64,000 nt of DNA from Aptenodytes patagonicus (GCF_965638725.1 NC_134961.1:2666001-2730000); one strand, 5' to 3'. Shown: positions 1 to 12,170, numbered from the stretch's first letter. The notes: generated from the sequence alone by a model not told the origin. A program made the numbers and translations.

Positions 1-3000
1 GCAGTGGAAACCTGGAGCATCTTCTGCCGTTTTGCCCTGGAGTGGGGCTGCCTTGAAAAGTACAGCAATGCGGACCCTCAGGGCTTGATTAACACTGATG
101 TAGCTGCTCCTCTTTAACATTGCTACCTAGTATATCTAATTTTAATCTCTTGTGAGTACAGGGGGCATGCCAGCATATGAAAAGTACTGCTTAAATAACT
201 AGTGTCCAAATCTTTCCAGCCGAGCTGAAGAATTACAAACCACATCAGACAAGGTGATGAGCTACAGTATAAGAAACTTGATTTTAGTAGATTATCCCAT
301 TCAGCATGTCCACAAAGCCTGGCTCCAGCCAGGCTCCAGCACGCCAGTCTCCAGCCAGGTCCCAGTCAGTGCTACATACCTCCTGGCACAGGTGCAAGAG
401 TCAGGTTTATGTTGTCTCTTATTTGTGCTATTATTGCTTCTGGCTTTGTGCAGGAGTCAAGAGTGCAAGAACACAGCGGGAGCCCTGGTGGTGACCAGGA
501 GGTGATGGGACAAGAACTGTGGACGTCTGAAGGCACTGAGAAGCACGACTGTAAATTGACTTGGATAATTCAAGTTGACTTGAATAATGAGGAACGTCCT
601 TTGGCGCAGAAGGTCAATAAATCACTCGCTCACTGGACAAAAACTGCCAACCCCCTGCTGCGACCTGGAGCAGCTTCAGGTCTGGACTACACATCAGCGT
701 GGAGGGAAGGGCAGGATGCTCTCGTGCAGCAAGTGCTGCCTTCCTCACTCTTCTCCAGCAAGGAGCTCACATCCTCTCTGTCCGCACCACCCTGCCTGCA
801 GATGCCTGCCCTGCCAGCGCAAGCCCCCAGATGCAGCATGCTGTAAGTGGTCACCTCCTCATACCCCTTCCTCACCTTCAGTCTCCAAATTGTGTATTCC
901 CCACAGGCAGCCAGGTGCTGGAGCAGGAAGGTCTGGATGGCGCTGAATGAAATTTTTTAGTTGAATAGTTTATTGCTTTTTTTGTTAAATGCAGATTCAG
1001 AGCCATCAAGACTTGTCCTGAATTTAGATCAAATTAAGCAAACATTTTCCTCTGGAGAAAAGGAAAAGTCTGGAAAAGTTTCATTCATCAAAAGATGAAA
1101 TAATTCCTATGGACGTTTCTGCCCTGTTGGTGAAGCGGAGCTCGGTGTCCCGTGCAGGTGCCGAGGGAAAGCCCAGTTACAAGGATGCAGGTGCAGTTGT
1201 CCCTCCCCAGTGTGCTCCCAGCCTCTTGCAACGGGTGCTTGTGTCCCCTCTCCTGTGGCGTGTCCCCTGGCCCCCACACCATCCTGCAGCAGCCGGCTCC
1301 ACAGGCAGGGGCTGCACGATAGTCACCTCCGCTGCTCGCTGAAACACGGGGTGTGGAGGAAACCCTGCCTGCTGAGGAACGCCGGCAGGAACCGGCAGGG
1401 TGCTGGGGCTTCCTCCCCTCCTCTGGCCACCGCACAGGCAGGTGCTGCCCTCTCTGCCTGCCGGCGTCTGTCCCCAAACAAGACCCCCAGTTCAGAGAGC
1501 TCTGAGGGTGATGATCCAAGGCTTTTGGTTTCTCTACCAGTCTTTGATGAAGAAATCACTGTTTCTCCTGGTGGAGCCCATAGCCCACGGAGGGCCCAGC
1601 CTGGATGGCAGGAACAGGAGGGATTTCTCACCTGGGAGGAAAGGCACTGAAGAGCCCATCCTCGCATTGGAACAGACATTTCACAGCTCTCCCCGGCTTG
1701 ATGTTATTCCTTCCCTCTGCTTCTTCTTTGCTGCTGCCCTCTGAAACATCCATCAGGACAAAGGCCACGTCAAAGTGTCAGCTGTACCAAGAGCGTTTCT
1801 CTCGCTCCCTTTGTGGTCCCCTCCGGGGCTGATAAAAGACCCACAAGCTTCTGGATGTGAATCCTAGTTGCGCAGCATCTTTTGCAAGCATTTGCACAGG
1901 GCAAGCAGGAGCAAAATGCCCCAGGTCAGAGCAGCAGCTCCTTGCACCCACGAAGGGCTGCACAGGATGGGAGGGAGAGCGGGAACCAGGCTCAGCTCCG
2001 CCACTCGTGCATTTGAACTCCTTTGCTGCTAACTTTCCAGCCGGAGGGAATGACTGACAGAGACTGATGGTGTCTCTGCCTGTGTGTAATCTTAGAGCCG
2101 GCTGGATTTGGGAAATCTCTTTCGTTGCTTTAAAAAAATAAGCAAGTGACTAGACTGAAGGGTCCCGATTAATCGTGAAAATCTGGGCAAAATGCAAACG
2201 CCTTCTCAGGTTCTCACCCCACGAACCGTGCTGTGCGTCCCAGGGCAGGGCGGTGAAGCCCAGCTCAGGCTGCAGCGCAGGAGGCACAGCCCGAGCCCCA
2301 GGGAGGGCCAAATCCTGACCACGCCACAGCCATGTGAACAGATCCTGAATGCAGAGACGGAGCTCCCCTCCAAGCCCCCCAGGTCTGGAAAGGCCTTTGG
2401 TTGAGGAGCACTCTGTAGGCACTGGGATGTGCTGCTGGTCCTGTAAGCCCTCCCCTGCCTGCTCCTGCTTGCCCTCGACGGGCCATGCTCCGGGATACTG
2501 GTGCCCTCCACTCCGCAACAGCTGCCTTCCTCCTGGGCTTCACACTCCTCAGGGTCTGAAGGGAGAGTTACAACCGGTCAGAGATGACGTTATTACGTTG
2601 AATTATTATTCACAGACAGGCTTTTTCAAACAGGAATTTAGGGAGGATTTGGCACCCACCCCCTGGCTCTGCCTGCTCCCTTCCTGCGGGGTCCCTGAGT
2701 CACCCGGCCCCGTGTTTATCTTCCTACATCTCCACAGCATCTTAGGGACAAGTAAAGCTGGAACTGAATCAAGAGAGAACAAATACACTGGCAGAACACA
2801 GCTGAGAGAAAGCTGCATGGGTGCAATATAAACTCCCCCAGGGGGTTGACCAAAGCCTACAGAAAGCTGGAAAGCTGTAGTTCTCGCACGCTTTGAAGCA
2901 GGTAGCAGGGTTTCCAGCCTGCACTCAGGAAAGCTGGGATGCTGCTATGTGTCTTGTGTTAGAAAGACCTTTGTCAAACATATAACCTTGTCTTCCATGG

Positions 3001-4203
3001 CTGAAATAAATTGAATTTGCAGACTGGAGTGAGAAATGCCAGGTGGAGCATCTGCAGCAGCAAGTTTCCCGGCTGCCCAGTAATAAGACTGTGGAAGAAA
3101 ACAGGAGGCAGCCGGCTGCACACGCTTCGTTGAGAAGCTGCAGCTCAGAGCTGGTGCAACCTCCGGCACTGAGCTGCAGAGGATGCTGCGAGCCGGCACC
3201 GGGATCCCCCCTTAGACCGTGCATGAAGTGTTCCAGGGTGAAAAGAAATCTCTTCCACGAGGAGAATCACCTGGACACCAGCACCCCTGCTGTCCCCCTC
3301 CTGGCTTTGGGATGGGCTCCGTCATGGCACGAGGCGGCTCAGTGCTAATCACTCTCAGGGAGTAACCTCAGCACAGCTGCTGTGTTCCCTGGGATTTAAA
3401 GACAAAAGGAACTTGTCCCTCCCGCAGCCGGTGCAGAGCCGACTCTGCTCGCGTTGTGGGGCAGGAGGTACGGATCAGAGGAAGAGGTGGATAGGAGAGC
3501 TCCACAGCAAAAGTGTCTTCCTCAGGGTAGGCACAAGGCCACATGCTGACATAGGATCCCATTTTCCATCCTGTGTCAGCCCACGCCTCCTGCTGCCTTC
3601 CATTAGCTTCTCTTGGGCAGGAACCCATGTCACTGCAGTGAGAAACATCCCTCCTGGAGCGACACAAAACAAGAGGAAGCAAACCCATGGACCTTCTCTC
3701 TGACTGACCCTTGCCCCTTGTCGTACAGGAGAAGTACCAGGCTTTGGCAGTATTAAACCTTGCACGTGCGCTCCTAGAATTGCTCTGGCCTCCATGGACC
3801 TCAGCTTAGTGGGCAATGGGCCCAGCTCCTCAAAGACACTGAGGTTCCCTAACTTCTGGTGTTTTAAGCTGTCTGACCCTCCTAGCCCTGCTCTCCTCTG
3901 ACGCCCATGCCCTGCTAGGGGTGGGCAGTGCTAGTAGGAAGAGACGCCTCTTCTTGGGGGACTCTCTGGGATGTAGCTCCGCAAAGCTGGCGAGCAGGTT
4001 GGAGTGGCTCTCTAAGAAAGACACAGCAAAGGCTGTGCAGGCACGTGAGCTTGGAGCAAGGTGCTCCGAGACCCTGCAGTGTGCTGGAGACAGGGGCACG
4101 AGCCACCTCCTGTGTCAGCTGGCAAGAGAGTCCCACGGGTACGGCAGCATCACAGCATGGTTATGGGAGCAAGTGTCTGCCTCCTGAGGTCACCCACCAG
4201 AGC

Positions 4204-4292
4204 AACCCTTGAAGATGAAAAAATCAAAGAAGGTAAAAAATCCTTGAAGATTAAAAAACCTTAAAGATGGAAAAAAAAAGAAGATGAAAAAA
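4204..4292. repeat. A-rich low-complexity tract with GATGAAAAA-like repeats
   Basis: About 90 bases made of imperfect repetitions of a GAAGAT(G/T)(A)n unit, for example gatgaaaaaa, gattaaaaaa and gatggaaaaaaa. The strand is strongly purine-biased. It looks like local slippage expansion. An old degenerate poly(A) tail of a retrotransposed sequence is possible, but no target-site duplication or parent gene is evident. Confidence 0.6.
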
Positions 4293-5384
4293 ATTTGTCC
4301 GTGCACATTTGCCTTCAGTGCAACTCCCAAGGCACAGCCCCTTTGCCAGGGGAGGATGGTGTGTGCTTGGGGTGCCAGGCCAGGGAGAAGAGCTGGACTG
4401 CAGATGCAGTGTGGCAGGTCACCCAGGTCCCTTGGAACCTCAGCACAGAGGTGTCCCGGGGTAGCAGTACATTAGCTGGCACAGCAGCAATTCAACCTCT
4501 GTGGAGCTGAGTGCGGGTGACTGAACCACTCGAGGACTCCCTGTGCACCCCAGGGGGGTCGGCAGCCAGCACTGAGCCCTGTCCTGGCTGCCACCGGAGC
4601 TGGAGCTCCCTTGGGTCCCTCCATCACACATCAGTTACAGCCACAACTTGGTGTCCCTGGGAACATCATCACTGTGGTGCTCCTTTTGGCCTCCAGCTCA
4701 CCACGGTGGGACATGGGCTTGCACCCGGGCAAGAGCCTGGAGCACGTTGGCTTGGGGAGGAGGCCTGAGGGCAGGCTGGGACTGCTGGGACCCAACCTGC
4801 CAGGGCCCTACGGGAAGGAGAGCTTGAGCCAGTGCTTGGGGCAGGCTAGAAGAGGCAGCAAAAGGAAGGTGCTGTGTCCTCCAGCAGTGTTTGCTGGGGG
4901 ATGGATGTTTGCAAGAAGAGACGCATGGGGAGTGGGCTGGGGCTGGGCTGTAACTGGATCTTTGGTCTGGCTGCAGTTGGAGAAGATTCCTCGTAGCTGT
5001 GTCGGGCAATGGCTTGGTGCATTGTGCAGGGCTGCGGCTTGCCCTGTTCGTCCGCATGGCAAGAGTTCCCCTCACCGGCTGCCAGGTCTCCCTGCATTTC
5101 AGAGTGGCACAGAGCAAAAGCCAGGGCTTGTCAGAGCGGAAAGGAAGGGGTGGCAAATTTGGCAAAGTCTTGTTTTAGCAGATTGGCCTGGGGCTGGTCA
5201 TTTGGGTTTGGTTTACACTGGCAGCAACGCGTTCTCCCTGGAGAGTGGCTTGGGAGTCCCTGAGCCATAGCTGCTCCCTGGTGTGGCCACCCTTAGTGGT
5301 GGGACATGTCCCCAAGGCATGCTCTAGCCCTTTTATTCGGGACATTTAAAAAAATAGCTGCCCTGAGCAGTTCTCTCTGCCTTG

Positions 5385-5452
5385 CACTAGTGTTGACAGC
5401 GACTGCCACGTACAACATGACGTGGCAGCATTGCTCTGTGTCAACACATGTG
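5385..5452. other. Nested inverted repeat able to form a long hairpin
   Basis: Outer arms GTGTTGACA (5390-5398) and TGTCAACAC (5439-5447) are perfect reverse complements. Inner arms CTGCCACGT (5403-5411) and ACGTGGCAG (5420-5428) are also perfect, around an 8-base loop. The two stems are separated by an asymmetric internal loop of 4 and 10 bases, and three more pairs (CAC with GTG) can form outside. It could be a relic of a small inverted-repeat element, paired transcription-factor half-sites, or a structured RNA. The large asymmetric loop makes a canonical microRNA precursor unlikely. Confidence 0.5.
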
Positions 5453-7730
5453 ATGACAGATGTATGCCAAGTGGGTAGAAAACCCAGAGCTCCATGTTGT
5501 TGTTTTTTAACGTTGGCGGCTGTCCAGTGATCATTCCTGGTCTCCCCGCCGAGGAGCGTTCTTCCGGGTCCCCTGGGAGAGGAAAGCTCGCCCTGGTGAG
5601 TTTTTGAGAACTCCATCCTGACATCCCAACTTCTGCTAAGCCCCCAGGCTGTGCGGTGGATGCTTCAGGTTTGAAGGGGGTCAGGAACATCAAACTGCTC
5701 CGCCGGGGACTTTCCTTCTGCAAATTCCCTCGCTGGAGGGTGAGATCATCTGCCTGCAAGCGCTGGGCCACAACAACCGATGCATGTGAATATTTACAGG
5801 GCAAATGACAACAAAACTGTGATGGCTGCGGTGAAACAACCCTCCTTCTTCCTTCTGCAATGCCAACACCTGCCCAGAAGGAGCTGTGCAGAAGACACCA
5901 GCCTAGTCAATACGGTCCATCAGGTGGCAAATGTTATAGTCACTATGAATGGATCGAGACCAACCAAACCTTTTGCTCAGTGCAGCCTTCTCCACCACCC
6001 TGGGCATCACCTGTCCCAGTTGTCTAGGGTATAGGCCACAGCAAATTGGAGTAATCAACCCCAGGCTGTAAGACAAGAGGGAGGAAAACCTCCCTTGGAC
6101 TTCTTCGCATGTAATGGCGATAGGGTAGGTTTTTCTGAAGCATTTAGGACATCTGGCACTACTGGAAATGTGCCAGGATTTGGGCAGGCTGTTAACTGGA
6201 ACCGGTAGAGCAATTGCTGGGCTCTCAGGGACAGCAGGGAAATGGGGGGCTGGAGTGAGTGGTATCGGGTATGGGAGACCAAGGTGCTGCAGCCAGCGCA
6301 CAGTGCGGGCATCCGCAGTGCAAATGTTGAAGGACGAACTCCAGGCAGCTGATGGGGGCTGTAAGGTACAGCTGCACAGAAGACAGGGAGACACAGGGCC
6401 AGGCATACGGCAGGAAATGAGGTTGGATCATAAATGGGTGAGGCAGCGAGGGACGAGGCACAACACCGTGGTGCCAAGAGGAAGAAAGTCACGAGGAGCT
6501 TGAAAAGCAGAAAAATTCCTCATGATAAGGACAAAAAAAGGATACCAAGAAGCTCAGAATAGGAAAAACACCCTACTTGGTATAGAGAAAATGTATTTCT
6601 GAGGCACAAGTAATCCCCTCCCTGGAGCTTCAGGGGTGTTTTTTCTTTCCCATCAGCTCTTTGGCACATCTCAACTTGGTGCGGAGTAAGTGCCGGGGTG
6701 GTGCTGAGCTCCCAGGAGCATGGCTATGAGGTCCCACCAGGGCGCTGTTAGCTCGGCTTCTCGGAGGAGACCTTTGCCAGATGCTCCTCCACGGCCCCAC
6801 TGGGGAAGGGCAGCACTGGGCAGCCAAGGGGGTTTTGTTGGGGCTGGTGGCCTGTGGCTGTGGAGGAGGGAGCTGGGGGTGAACAGGGCAGGTACCAGAC
6901 CTGCACAGATTCAAGCCCCTAAAGCAGAAGGTGGCTGGGGCCTCCTTTCTTACCATCCCATTTCTCTTCCCACCCCATTCCTGATGGGATGGGAAGAGAA
7001 ACCTGTGAGCTGCTGAATAACTTCATTAATATCGGGACTACTGAACTGCTTACAGAAATTAAACTTTAGGAGATCTATGATGAGAATGAGAAACACTGTC
7101 TGTGTTTGTGTGTCCCCGTGTCCCGTTCATTTGACCCTTGCAGTGATATTTTTGCCCCAGGGGAATCCGGCCAACCAGAGACACCTGAGTCCTGCCCCTG
7201 AGCTCTGCTGCGCAGAGGTGCGTGCCGAGTCACAGCCAGCCCTGGGCGGCTGCATGGGCTTTGCTGTCTCCCTTGCCTTCACCAGGTTTTGGGGCCAGCC
7301 AGCCGCTCGCAGCCTCTGAATTCCTCCTGCTCGCAGCAGACTGCAGGGAACCGGCGAGCCCAGTGAGCTGCTGCGGGAGGCTGCTCCGTGGACCCCTGCC
7401 AACCACTTGCCATGGCATACTTTGGGAACCGCTCCTTTAGACACACTGACGAGAGCAGGGTAATGTATTTCTACTGGAAAATAAACATATCTCTAATGAA
7501 AACCTGGTGCACTGTCGTTTAGTCTTTTTTTTTTTGGTTCCTTAAGTGAAAATTAGGGCTTTTGTCTTGTCAGACCCAAGCCTTTCCCCATACTTGCCAT
7601 GCCAGCCCATCAGCATTATTTCTCAAGCATAAAGAGAGCCTGGAAAACTTAAACAAGCAAATAGAAAGCAACAGAAAAACCCGAAAGAGAGAAAGGACGT
7701 TTAGCTGGGAGTTGGGTTTTCTCCCCTCCC

Positions 7731-8022
7731 CTTCCCTTCCCTTCCCTTCCCTTCCCTTCCCTTCCCTTCCCTTCCCTTCCCTTCCCTTCCCTTCCCTTCC
7801 CTTCCCTTCCCTTCCCTTCCCTTCCCTTCCCTTCCCTTCCCTTCCCTTCCCTTCCCTTCCCTTCCCTTCCCTTCCCTTCCCTTCCCTTCCCTTCCCTTCC
7901 CTTCCCTTCCCTTCCCTTCCCTTCCCTTCCCTCCTCTCCTCTTCTCTCCTCTCCTCTCCTCTCCTCTCCTCTCCTCTCCTCTCCTCTCCTCTCCTCTCCT
8001 CTCCTCTCCTCTCCTCTCCTCC
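7731..8022. repeat. Compound pentanucleotide array (CTTCC)n then (CTCCT)n
   Basis: A perfect (CTTCC) array runs for 200 bases (7731-7930, 40 units) and switches directly to a (CTCCT) array (7931-8022, about 18 units) with a single cttct interruption near 7941. One strand is entirely pyrimidine and the other purine, so triplex (H-DNA) formation is possible. The apparent Pro-Ser-Leu-Phe or Gly-Arg-Glu-Lys open frames through it are repeat translations, not genes. Copy number is likely polymorphic and may be mis-sized in an assembly. Confidence 0.98.
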
Positions 8023-8471
8023 ACTTTTTAGGATTCCAAGCGTGGGCTTCCTGCTCTCCTGGATTGGGCAGGAGCCTTCTTCATGGTTTAAGGTGTGGAT
8101 TTGAAGCTTTTGTGCGTACAGCTGAAGGAATAGGAATGACTTTGTAACAAAGATAATTTTGTTCTGTATCTTTACCCCTGGCTTTGAGTTAAATTAGTGC
8201 TGCCTGAAACAAGCTAAAAGACAAAAAACCTTGTCAGTTGAATGACTGTGTTGCAAAGACAGTGTCACTGATGTTTTGCTGCTACTAGGAATTTACTTCC
8301 TTGTGGAGCCTTCTAATGAAAACAGAGTAGGCACCACCTAAGTTTCAAATGTGAAATAGAAATGCCCTTTTTCTTTTGTCACAAAATTTTTCAGGTCTTC
8401 TTTAGATGGCAAAAGGATGCCAGATAAGGGAAAAAAGCAAAAATAAGCAGTTTGCAACCATTTTAGCCTTC
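8023..8471. other. AT-rich unique DNA between pyrimidine array and CR1
   Basis: Relatively AT-rich sequence without a convincing open frame, splice pattern or repeat. Nothing is annotated here. Confidence 0.5.
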
Positions 8472-8898
8472 AGAATCATAGAATCATAGAATCATTAAGG
8501 TTGGAAAAGACCTCTAAGATCATCGAGTCCAACCATTGACCCAACACCACCATGCCCACTAAACCATGTCCATAAGCACCTCATCTCCACGTCTTTTAAA
8601 TACCTCCAGGGATGGTGACTCCACCACTTCCCTGGGCAGCCTGTTCCAATGTTTAACTGCTCTTTCAGTAAAGAAATTTTTCCTCATGTCCAATCTAAAC
8701 CTCCCCTGGCGCAACTTGAGGCCGTTTCCTCTGGTCCTGTCGCTTGTTACTTGGGAGAAGAGCCCGACACCCACCTGGCTACAACCTCCTTTCAGATAGT
8801 TGTAGAGAGCGATGAGGTCTCCCCTCAGCCTCCTCTTCTCCAGGCTAAACAACCCCAGTTCCCTCAGCCGCTCCTCATCAGACTTGTTCTCCAGACCC
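8472..8898 (-). mobile_element. CR1 LINE, 5'-truncated 3' end (minus orientation)
   Basis: The left end carries repeated agaatcat units, the reverse complement of the 8-bp 3' terminal repeat (ATTCTATG)n typical of chicken-repeat-1 LINEs. On the minus strand, 8852-8559 translates into the familiar end of CR1 ORF2 ([12 protein letters not shown], later [19 protein letters not shown]), with no RT or endonuclease domain present. The copy is therefore a dead, 5'-truncated insertion, as most avian CR1 copies are. It has a different subfamily signature from the second copy in the window. The right (5') boundary is set where similarity to my recollection of the consensus fades and is uncertain by some tens of bases. 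Confidence 0.96.
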
Positions 8899-9602
8899 CA
8901 GAAGGTGCCTTAAACATCACGTCTTTCTTCTTACACGGAATTATTTTGATAAGGCTTTTCTGTATGTGATATGTACCCTTTCCAACTTTAAATCCTTTAA
9001 TTAAGGGCTAGATTGTGAGTTGGGCTGTGTGCCCGCAGAGAGCAGTAAGAGGGAAGGTATATGAATGCATAGCACTGCTCAGCCTCTTAGTCCACGCACG
9101 CAGCCATAAATAGGATTTTGCCCCAGTGCCTCTGGTCCCAAAGAGAAGAGAATGGGAAGGGGCTGGAGAAGGAGCCTTTGGCTGGTGGACCCTGCGGGCA
9201 GAATTAAGCCTTAAATTTCCTGCCCAGGGGCTTGTCTTTATTCCACCTGCCCCTTGAAAAATTCAGAAGAATGCCAAATGCAATGCTTCATGCCAGCTAG
9301 CACAAGAGCACGGCAGTTAGCCCACCATGGGCTGCCCGCTAGAAAGGCTGGGAGAGTCTTCCAAGCCCCCTGCAGACCTTGGTGCCTTCCCCCCACGGCC
9401 CCTGGGACGTGCCAAGCACCATTTTCCAGGGATCTTGCCTCCGAAAGGGGAAACCTTCTCCAGCCCGCCCTGGAGAGCCTCTCCTCTCCCACGGGGGACC
9501 TGTCGAAGTGACGTGAGTGTGCCCAGAGCAACGCCATCTTCGCCTGGCGCAGGATGATTAAGAAGCATGTTTATAAAGTCCAGGAGACAGCTGAAGGAAT
9601 TA

Positions 9603-9675
9603 AGTTACTTGAGTGCTTTGGGATCCTTCAGGATGAAAAATGCTGTATACATGTCGGATTTTATTATTACAATTA
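9603..9675 (+). mobile_element. Possible ancient L3/CR1-type retroposon 3' tail
   Basis: The stretch contains gtgctttgggatccttcagg followed shortly by gatgaaaaatgctgtata and then ttattatta. That order (GCTTTGGGATCC, then GATGAAAGGCGCTATATAA, then ATTATTATT) is the conserved tail I recall from old L3/CR1-like LINEs and the SINEs that borrow their tails. The copy is degenerate and only the tail region is recognisable. If real, it is an amniote-age insertion in the upstream flank of NOG2. Confidence 0.5.
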
Positions 9676-9679
9676 CAGT

Positions 9680-10170
9680 CAGATGTTAATCCCCTCACCG
9701 GGATTTACTAAGGCAGCAGTGCCAACAGCAGTACATCTCGCTGAGTAATTGCCCCGTTCCCGACTCTTGGGTGTCTCTGCCCTGAGCTGCTTCTCGTTAC
9801 CGTTTGCTTTAATTCTGAGACTGCTGAGAGACCCGCGTTTTCCCACCCAGCGGTGAGCGAAGGCAGAGTGCACATCTGCCTGCGCACCGAGGCTGACTTC
9901 GGCTCAAGCATCGCATGCCTACTGGGGTCGGGAAATCGGTAATGAGAATGTTTTACTGAAAATACTCAGTATTGAGGGATAATGATACTCATCTCTTCTG
10001 CAAATTGTTTTGAGAGCTAATGATAAAAGAGCTGGGGAACAGTATTGTTTCATGACTCTAATTGCAGCCAAAGGTGTGAAGAAAAGCTGAGTTCAGCAAA
10101 CCAAGCCGGCATCATGATAGCAGAAATACACGGCAAGGGAAGAAAGGCTGGATACATTTAAACCGTGCAC
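9680..10170. promoter_or_regulatory. AT-rich candidate conserved non-coding block upstream of NOG2
   Basis: Local AT richness and dense homeodomain-type words (gttaatcccc, gagtaattgcc, gctaatgataa, ctaattgcag) stand out against the GC-rich surroundings, 2.5-3 kb upstream of the NOG2 start codon. This is the kind of sequence that often proves to be a developmental enhancer, but conservation cannot be judged from one sequence. Regulation of NOG2 is inferred only from proximity. Confidence 0.25.
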
Positions 10171-11532
10171 TTTAATCCTGCGCACTGTAGTAATAACCAG
10201 GACGCACTGTGACTGGCTCCTGAGCCGGCGCACGGCGGCTTTGTCTCCCTGAAGTCCAGGGAATGCTCTGACCTTATGCAGTCTCCGACCTCTCCATTTT
10301 GGGGGGTTTTGTTTTCTTATCCTGTCTGAACCCAACATTTGGCATTTCTGGGATGATGAAGAGACAGAACCCTGGGGGAAATGCTCCGTTCGTTAGTTTG
10401 CTGAGCGAAGCCAGCTCCACGCATGCTCAGCGTGCACCGGTGGGGCGCTCCTGGCTGGCCTGCTGCTGCAGCCCTTCGCTTTGCTTGGTGGATCATAAGC
10501 AGATCGCGGTGAGAAATTGGCCCCGCTATCTGCCTCATTCCCTCCGCGCCCTGCCTTGGCCCCAGTGGGTAGCTGGTTATCTCATGCCTTTGGGAGGGAG
10601 TGACTGGCATGGGCAGGAATGTTCTTACACACTGTCAGCCTGGAGGAACCAGCTGTGTGTCCAATTTCTGGACATGGTTCAAGTGTGAGCTCAGTCCCCA
10701 GCAATGTGGAGGTAAAGGAGGTGAGAAGGGTTTGGGTTTTCGCTGTGTTGACACCCACCAGGCTCCACCAGTCTGTGCCTCAAAGGTTGTGGGTCCAGCT
10801 CTCTGCCAAGAGATTTAGCCCCACGCTGCTGAGAAGGGGCTGAAGAAAGAGCCACTGATTTAACCGGGCTTGCTATCACACCATGTCGCGCTGAGGGATG
10901 CAGGGACACTTTATCTGGGGTGAGAGTGATGCTCCTGGAAGGCTGTAGCCTCCCTTGCCGAGATGCTGATGCCGGAGCGCATCTGGTGGTTACACTCTGG
11001 TGTGCTGCCCCAGGGGTCCTGCCCAGGAGGGGCTGTTGGGACATGGTGCCCTACTCGTCTTTTAGCTCTGCGTGAAGCTGGAAGAGGGCTTTGAAGGTGG
11101 CATGGGCTCTTGCGGAGAAGCAGGCATGGTGGGGCAGCAGAGTGGTTGTGGAAAGCAGAGCGAGGGCCCAGCTACCCGGGAGGTCTGTGCCGGCGCCCGG
11201 ACCGCCCTGGGCTGGTGCGGACAGAGGATGCCGAGGGCAGGCAAGGGCTCCTTCTGGCTTGGGCGCCAACGCTATGAACCCAGCGCCGCGCCCGCTGCTG
11301 GGGTGATGGCCCCGGCGCCTCTCCGTGCGTGGCCCTGCAGCACCCGCGCCCCAGCCGGGGCCAGCGCCCCGCGACCCCCGCTCGCCCCGTGGGGGCCGGC
11401 AGGCGGGACGCGCTGGGCGGCGCTGGCTGCTCCCGGGGGCGGCGGCAGGACCCGGCGGCGGCGCGGGCGCGGCTGTCACTCAGCGCGCGGCGAAAGTGAC
11501 AGCGGGGGCGGGGCGGCCGCGCGCCGGGCGCG

Positions 11533-11539
11533 TATTTAA
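11533..11539 (+). promoter_or_regulatory. Most distal TATA-like element of NOG2
   Basis: TATTTAA embedded in otherwise almost pure GC sequence at the 5' side of the island. If used, transcription would begin about 30 bases downstream and the 5' UTR would be about 1.1 kb. It is one of three alternatives and no choice can be made from sequence alone. Confidence 0.3.
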
Positions 11540-11636
11540 CTTGGGCGGCGAGCGGCGGCGCGGCAGTGCGCGGCGGGCGGGCGGCGGGGCGCGGCGGGGA
11601 GGGCTGCGCGGCGCGGCCGAGCCGGACTGCACCGAA

Positions 11637-11710
11637 CTGCGCCGAGCCAAGCCGAGCCGAGCCGAGCCGAGCCCCGCCGGGCTGGGCTGCACCGCGCCGA
11701 GCCGAGCCGG
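11637..11710 (+). repeat. GAGCC/GCCGA pentanucleotide repeat in the CpG island
   Basis: Imperfect repetition of GCCGA (gccgagccgagccgagcc and variants) with interruptions, inside the NOG2 promoter island. The repeat is GC-pure and probably length-variable. Frames through it give Ala/Glu/Pro/Ser-rich nonsense and are not coding. Confidence 0.75.
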
Positions 11711-12170
11711 CAGCGCAGGGCGCGGAGCGGGCGAGGCGCGGAGCCGCGGCTGGATGCGCAGAGCGCGGCGGGGCCGACCGGGCCCCCGGAGCAGCGGCAG
11801 CATGGGTCGCCGGGGTTGCTGAGCGGCGGCCGAGCCCGCCCCTGCCCGCCCTCGCCGAGGAGCCGCGCGGAGCGGCGGGCGCCGCCAGGGACCGCGCCGG
11901 GAGCCGGGGCGCGCCGCCTCGCCTCGCCTCGCCGCGCCGGTGCCGGGGACCGCCCCCCCTCCCCCCCCCTCCGCCGAGGATGCCCCGGGGGGCCGCGGGC
12001 CGCCCCAGCCGCTCGCCATGAGGAGGAGCCCGGCCGGGCCGCGGGCGCTGCCGGCGCCGCCCGCCGCCGCCGCCTGAGCCCCGCGCCCCGGCGGTGCCCG
12101 CGCAGGGGCCGCCCGAGCGGGCCGCGGCGCCGTGACCCTCCTCCCCGCCCCCTCGCCCGGCTCGCCCGGC

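Larger units (their letters stand above)
1..7720. other. Intergenic DNA upstream of NOG2, no gene found
   Basis: Many short open frames occur on both strands, but none shows a recognisable domain, a credible splice pattern or codon use that sets it apart from its overlapping frames. I see no tRNA, rRNA or known small-RNA signature. Composition is mixed, with moderately GC-rich stretches and short AT-rich islands. The only distinct local structures are an A-rich patch near 4.2 kb and a nested inverted repeat near 5.4 kb, listed separately. A short run of CCAGCC-like words at about 315-360 is too irregular to call a satellite. Confidence 0.6.
8899..11179. other. Intergenic DNA 5' of the NOG2 CpG island
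   Basis: No gene is supported. The first part is unremarkable. A possible ancient LINE tail and an AT-rich block (listed separately) lie at about 9.6-10.2 kb. From about 10.2 kb GC content climbs toward the NOG2 CpG island. Open frames here overlap one another in several registers and match no family I know. Confidence 0.55.

Noticed and set aside
5385..5452. MicroRNA precursor
   Set aside because: Total pairing is only about 18-21 bp, split by a 4 versus 10 base internal loop, so it does not look like a standard precursor. Kept only as an unexplained inverted repeat.
7562..8104. Repetitive Pro-Ser-Leu-Phe protein
   Set aside because: Direct translation of the pentanucleotide array. The reverse-strand Gly-Arg-Glu-Lys protein is the same artefact.
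8559..8852. 97-codon protein beginning [13 protein letters not shown]
   Set aside because: It is the 3' end of CR1 ORF2 inside a dead LINE copy, not a host gene. The 32659-32949 frame is the same.
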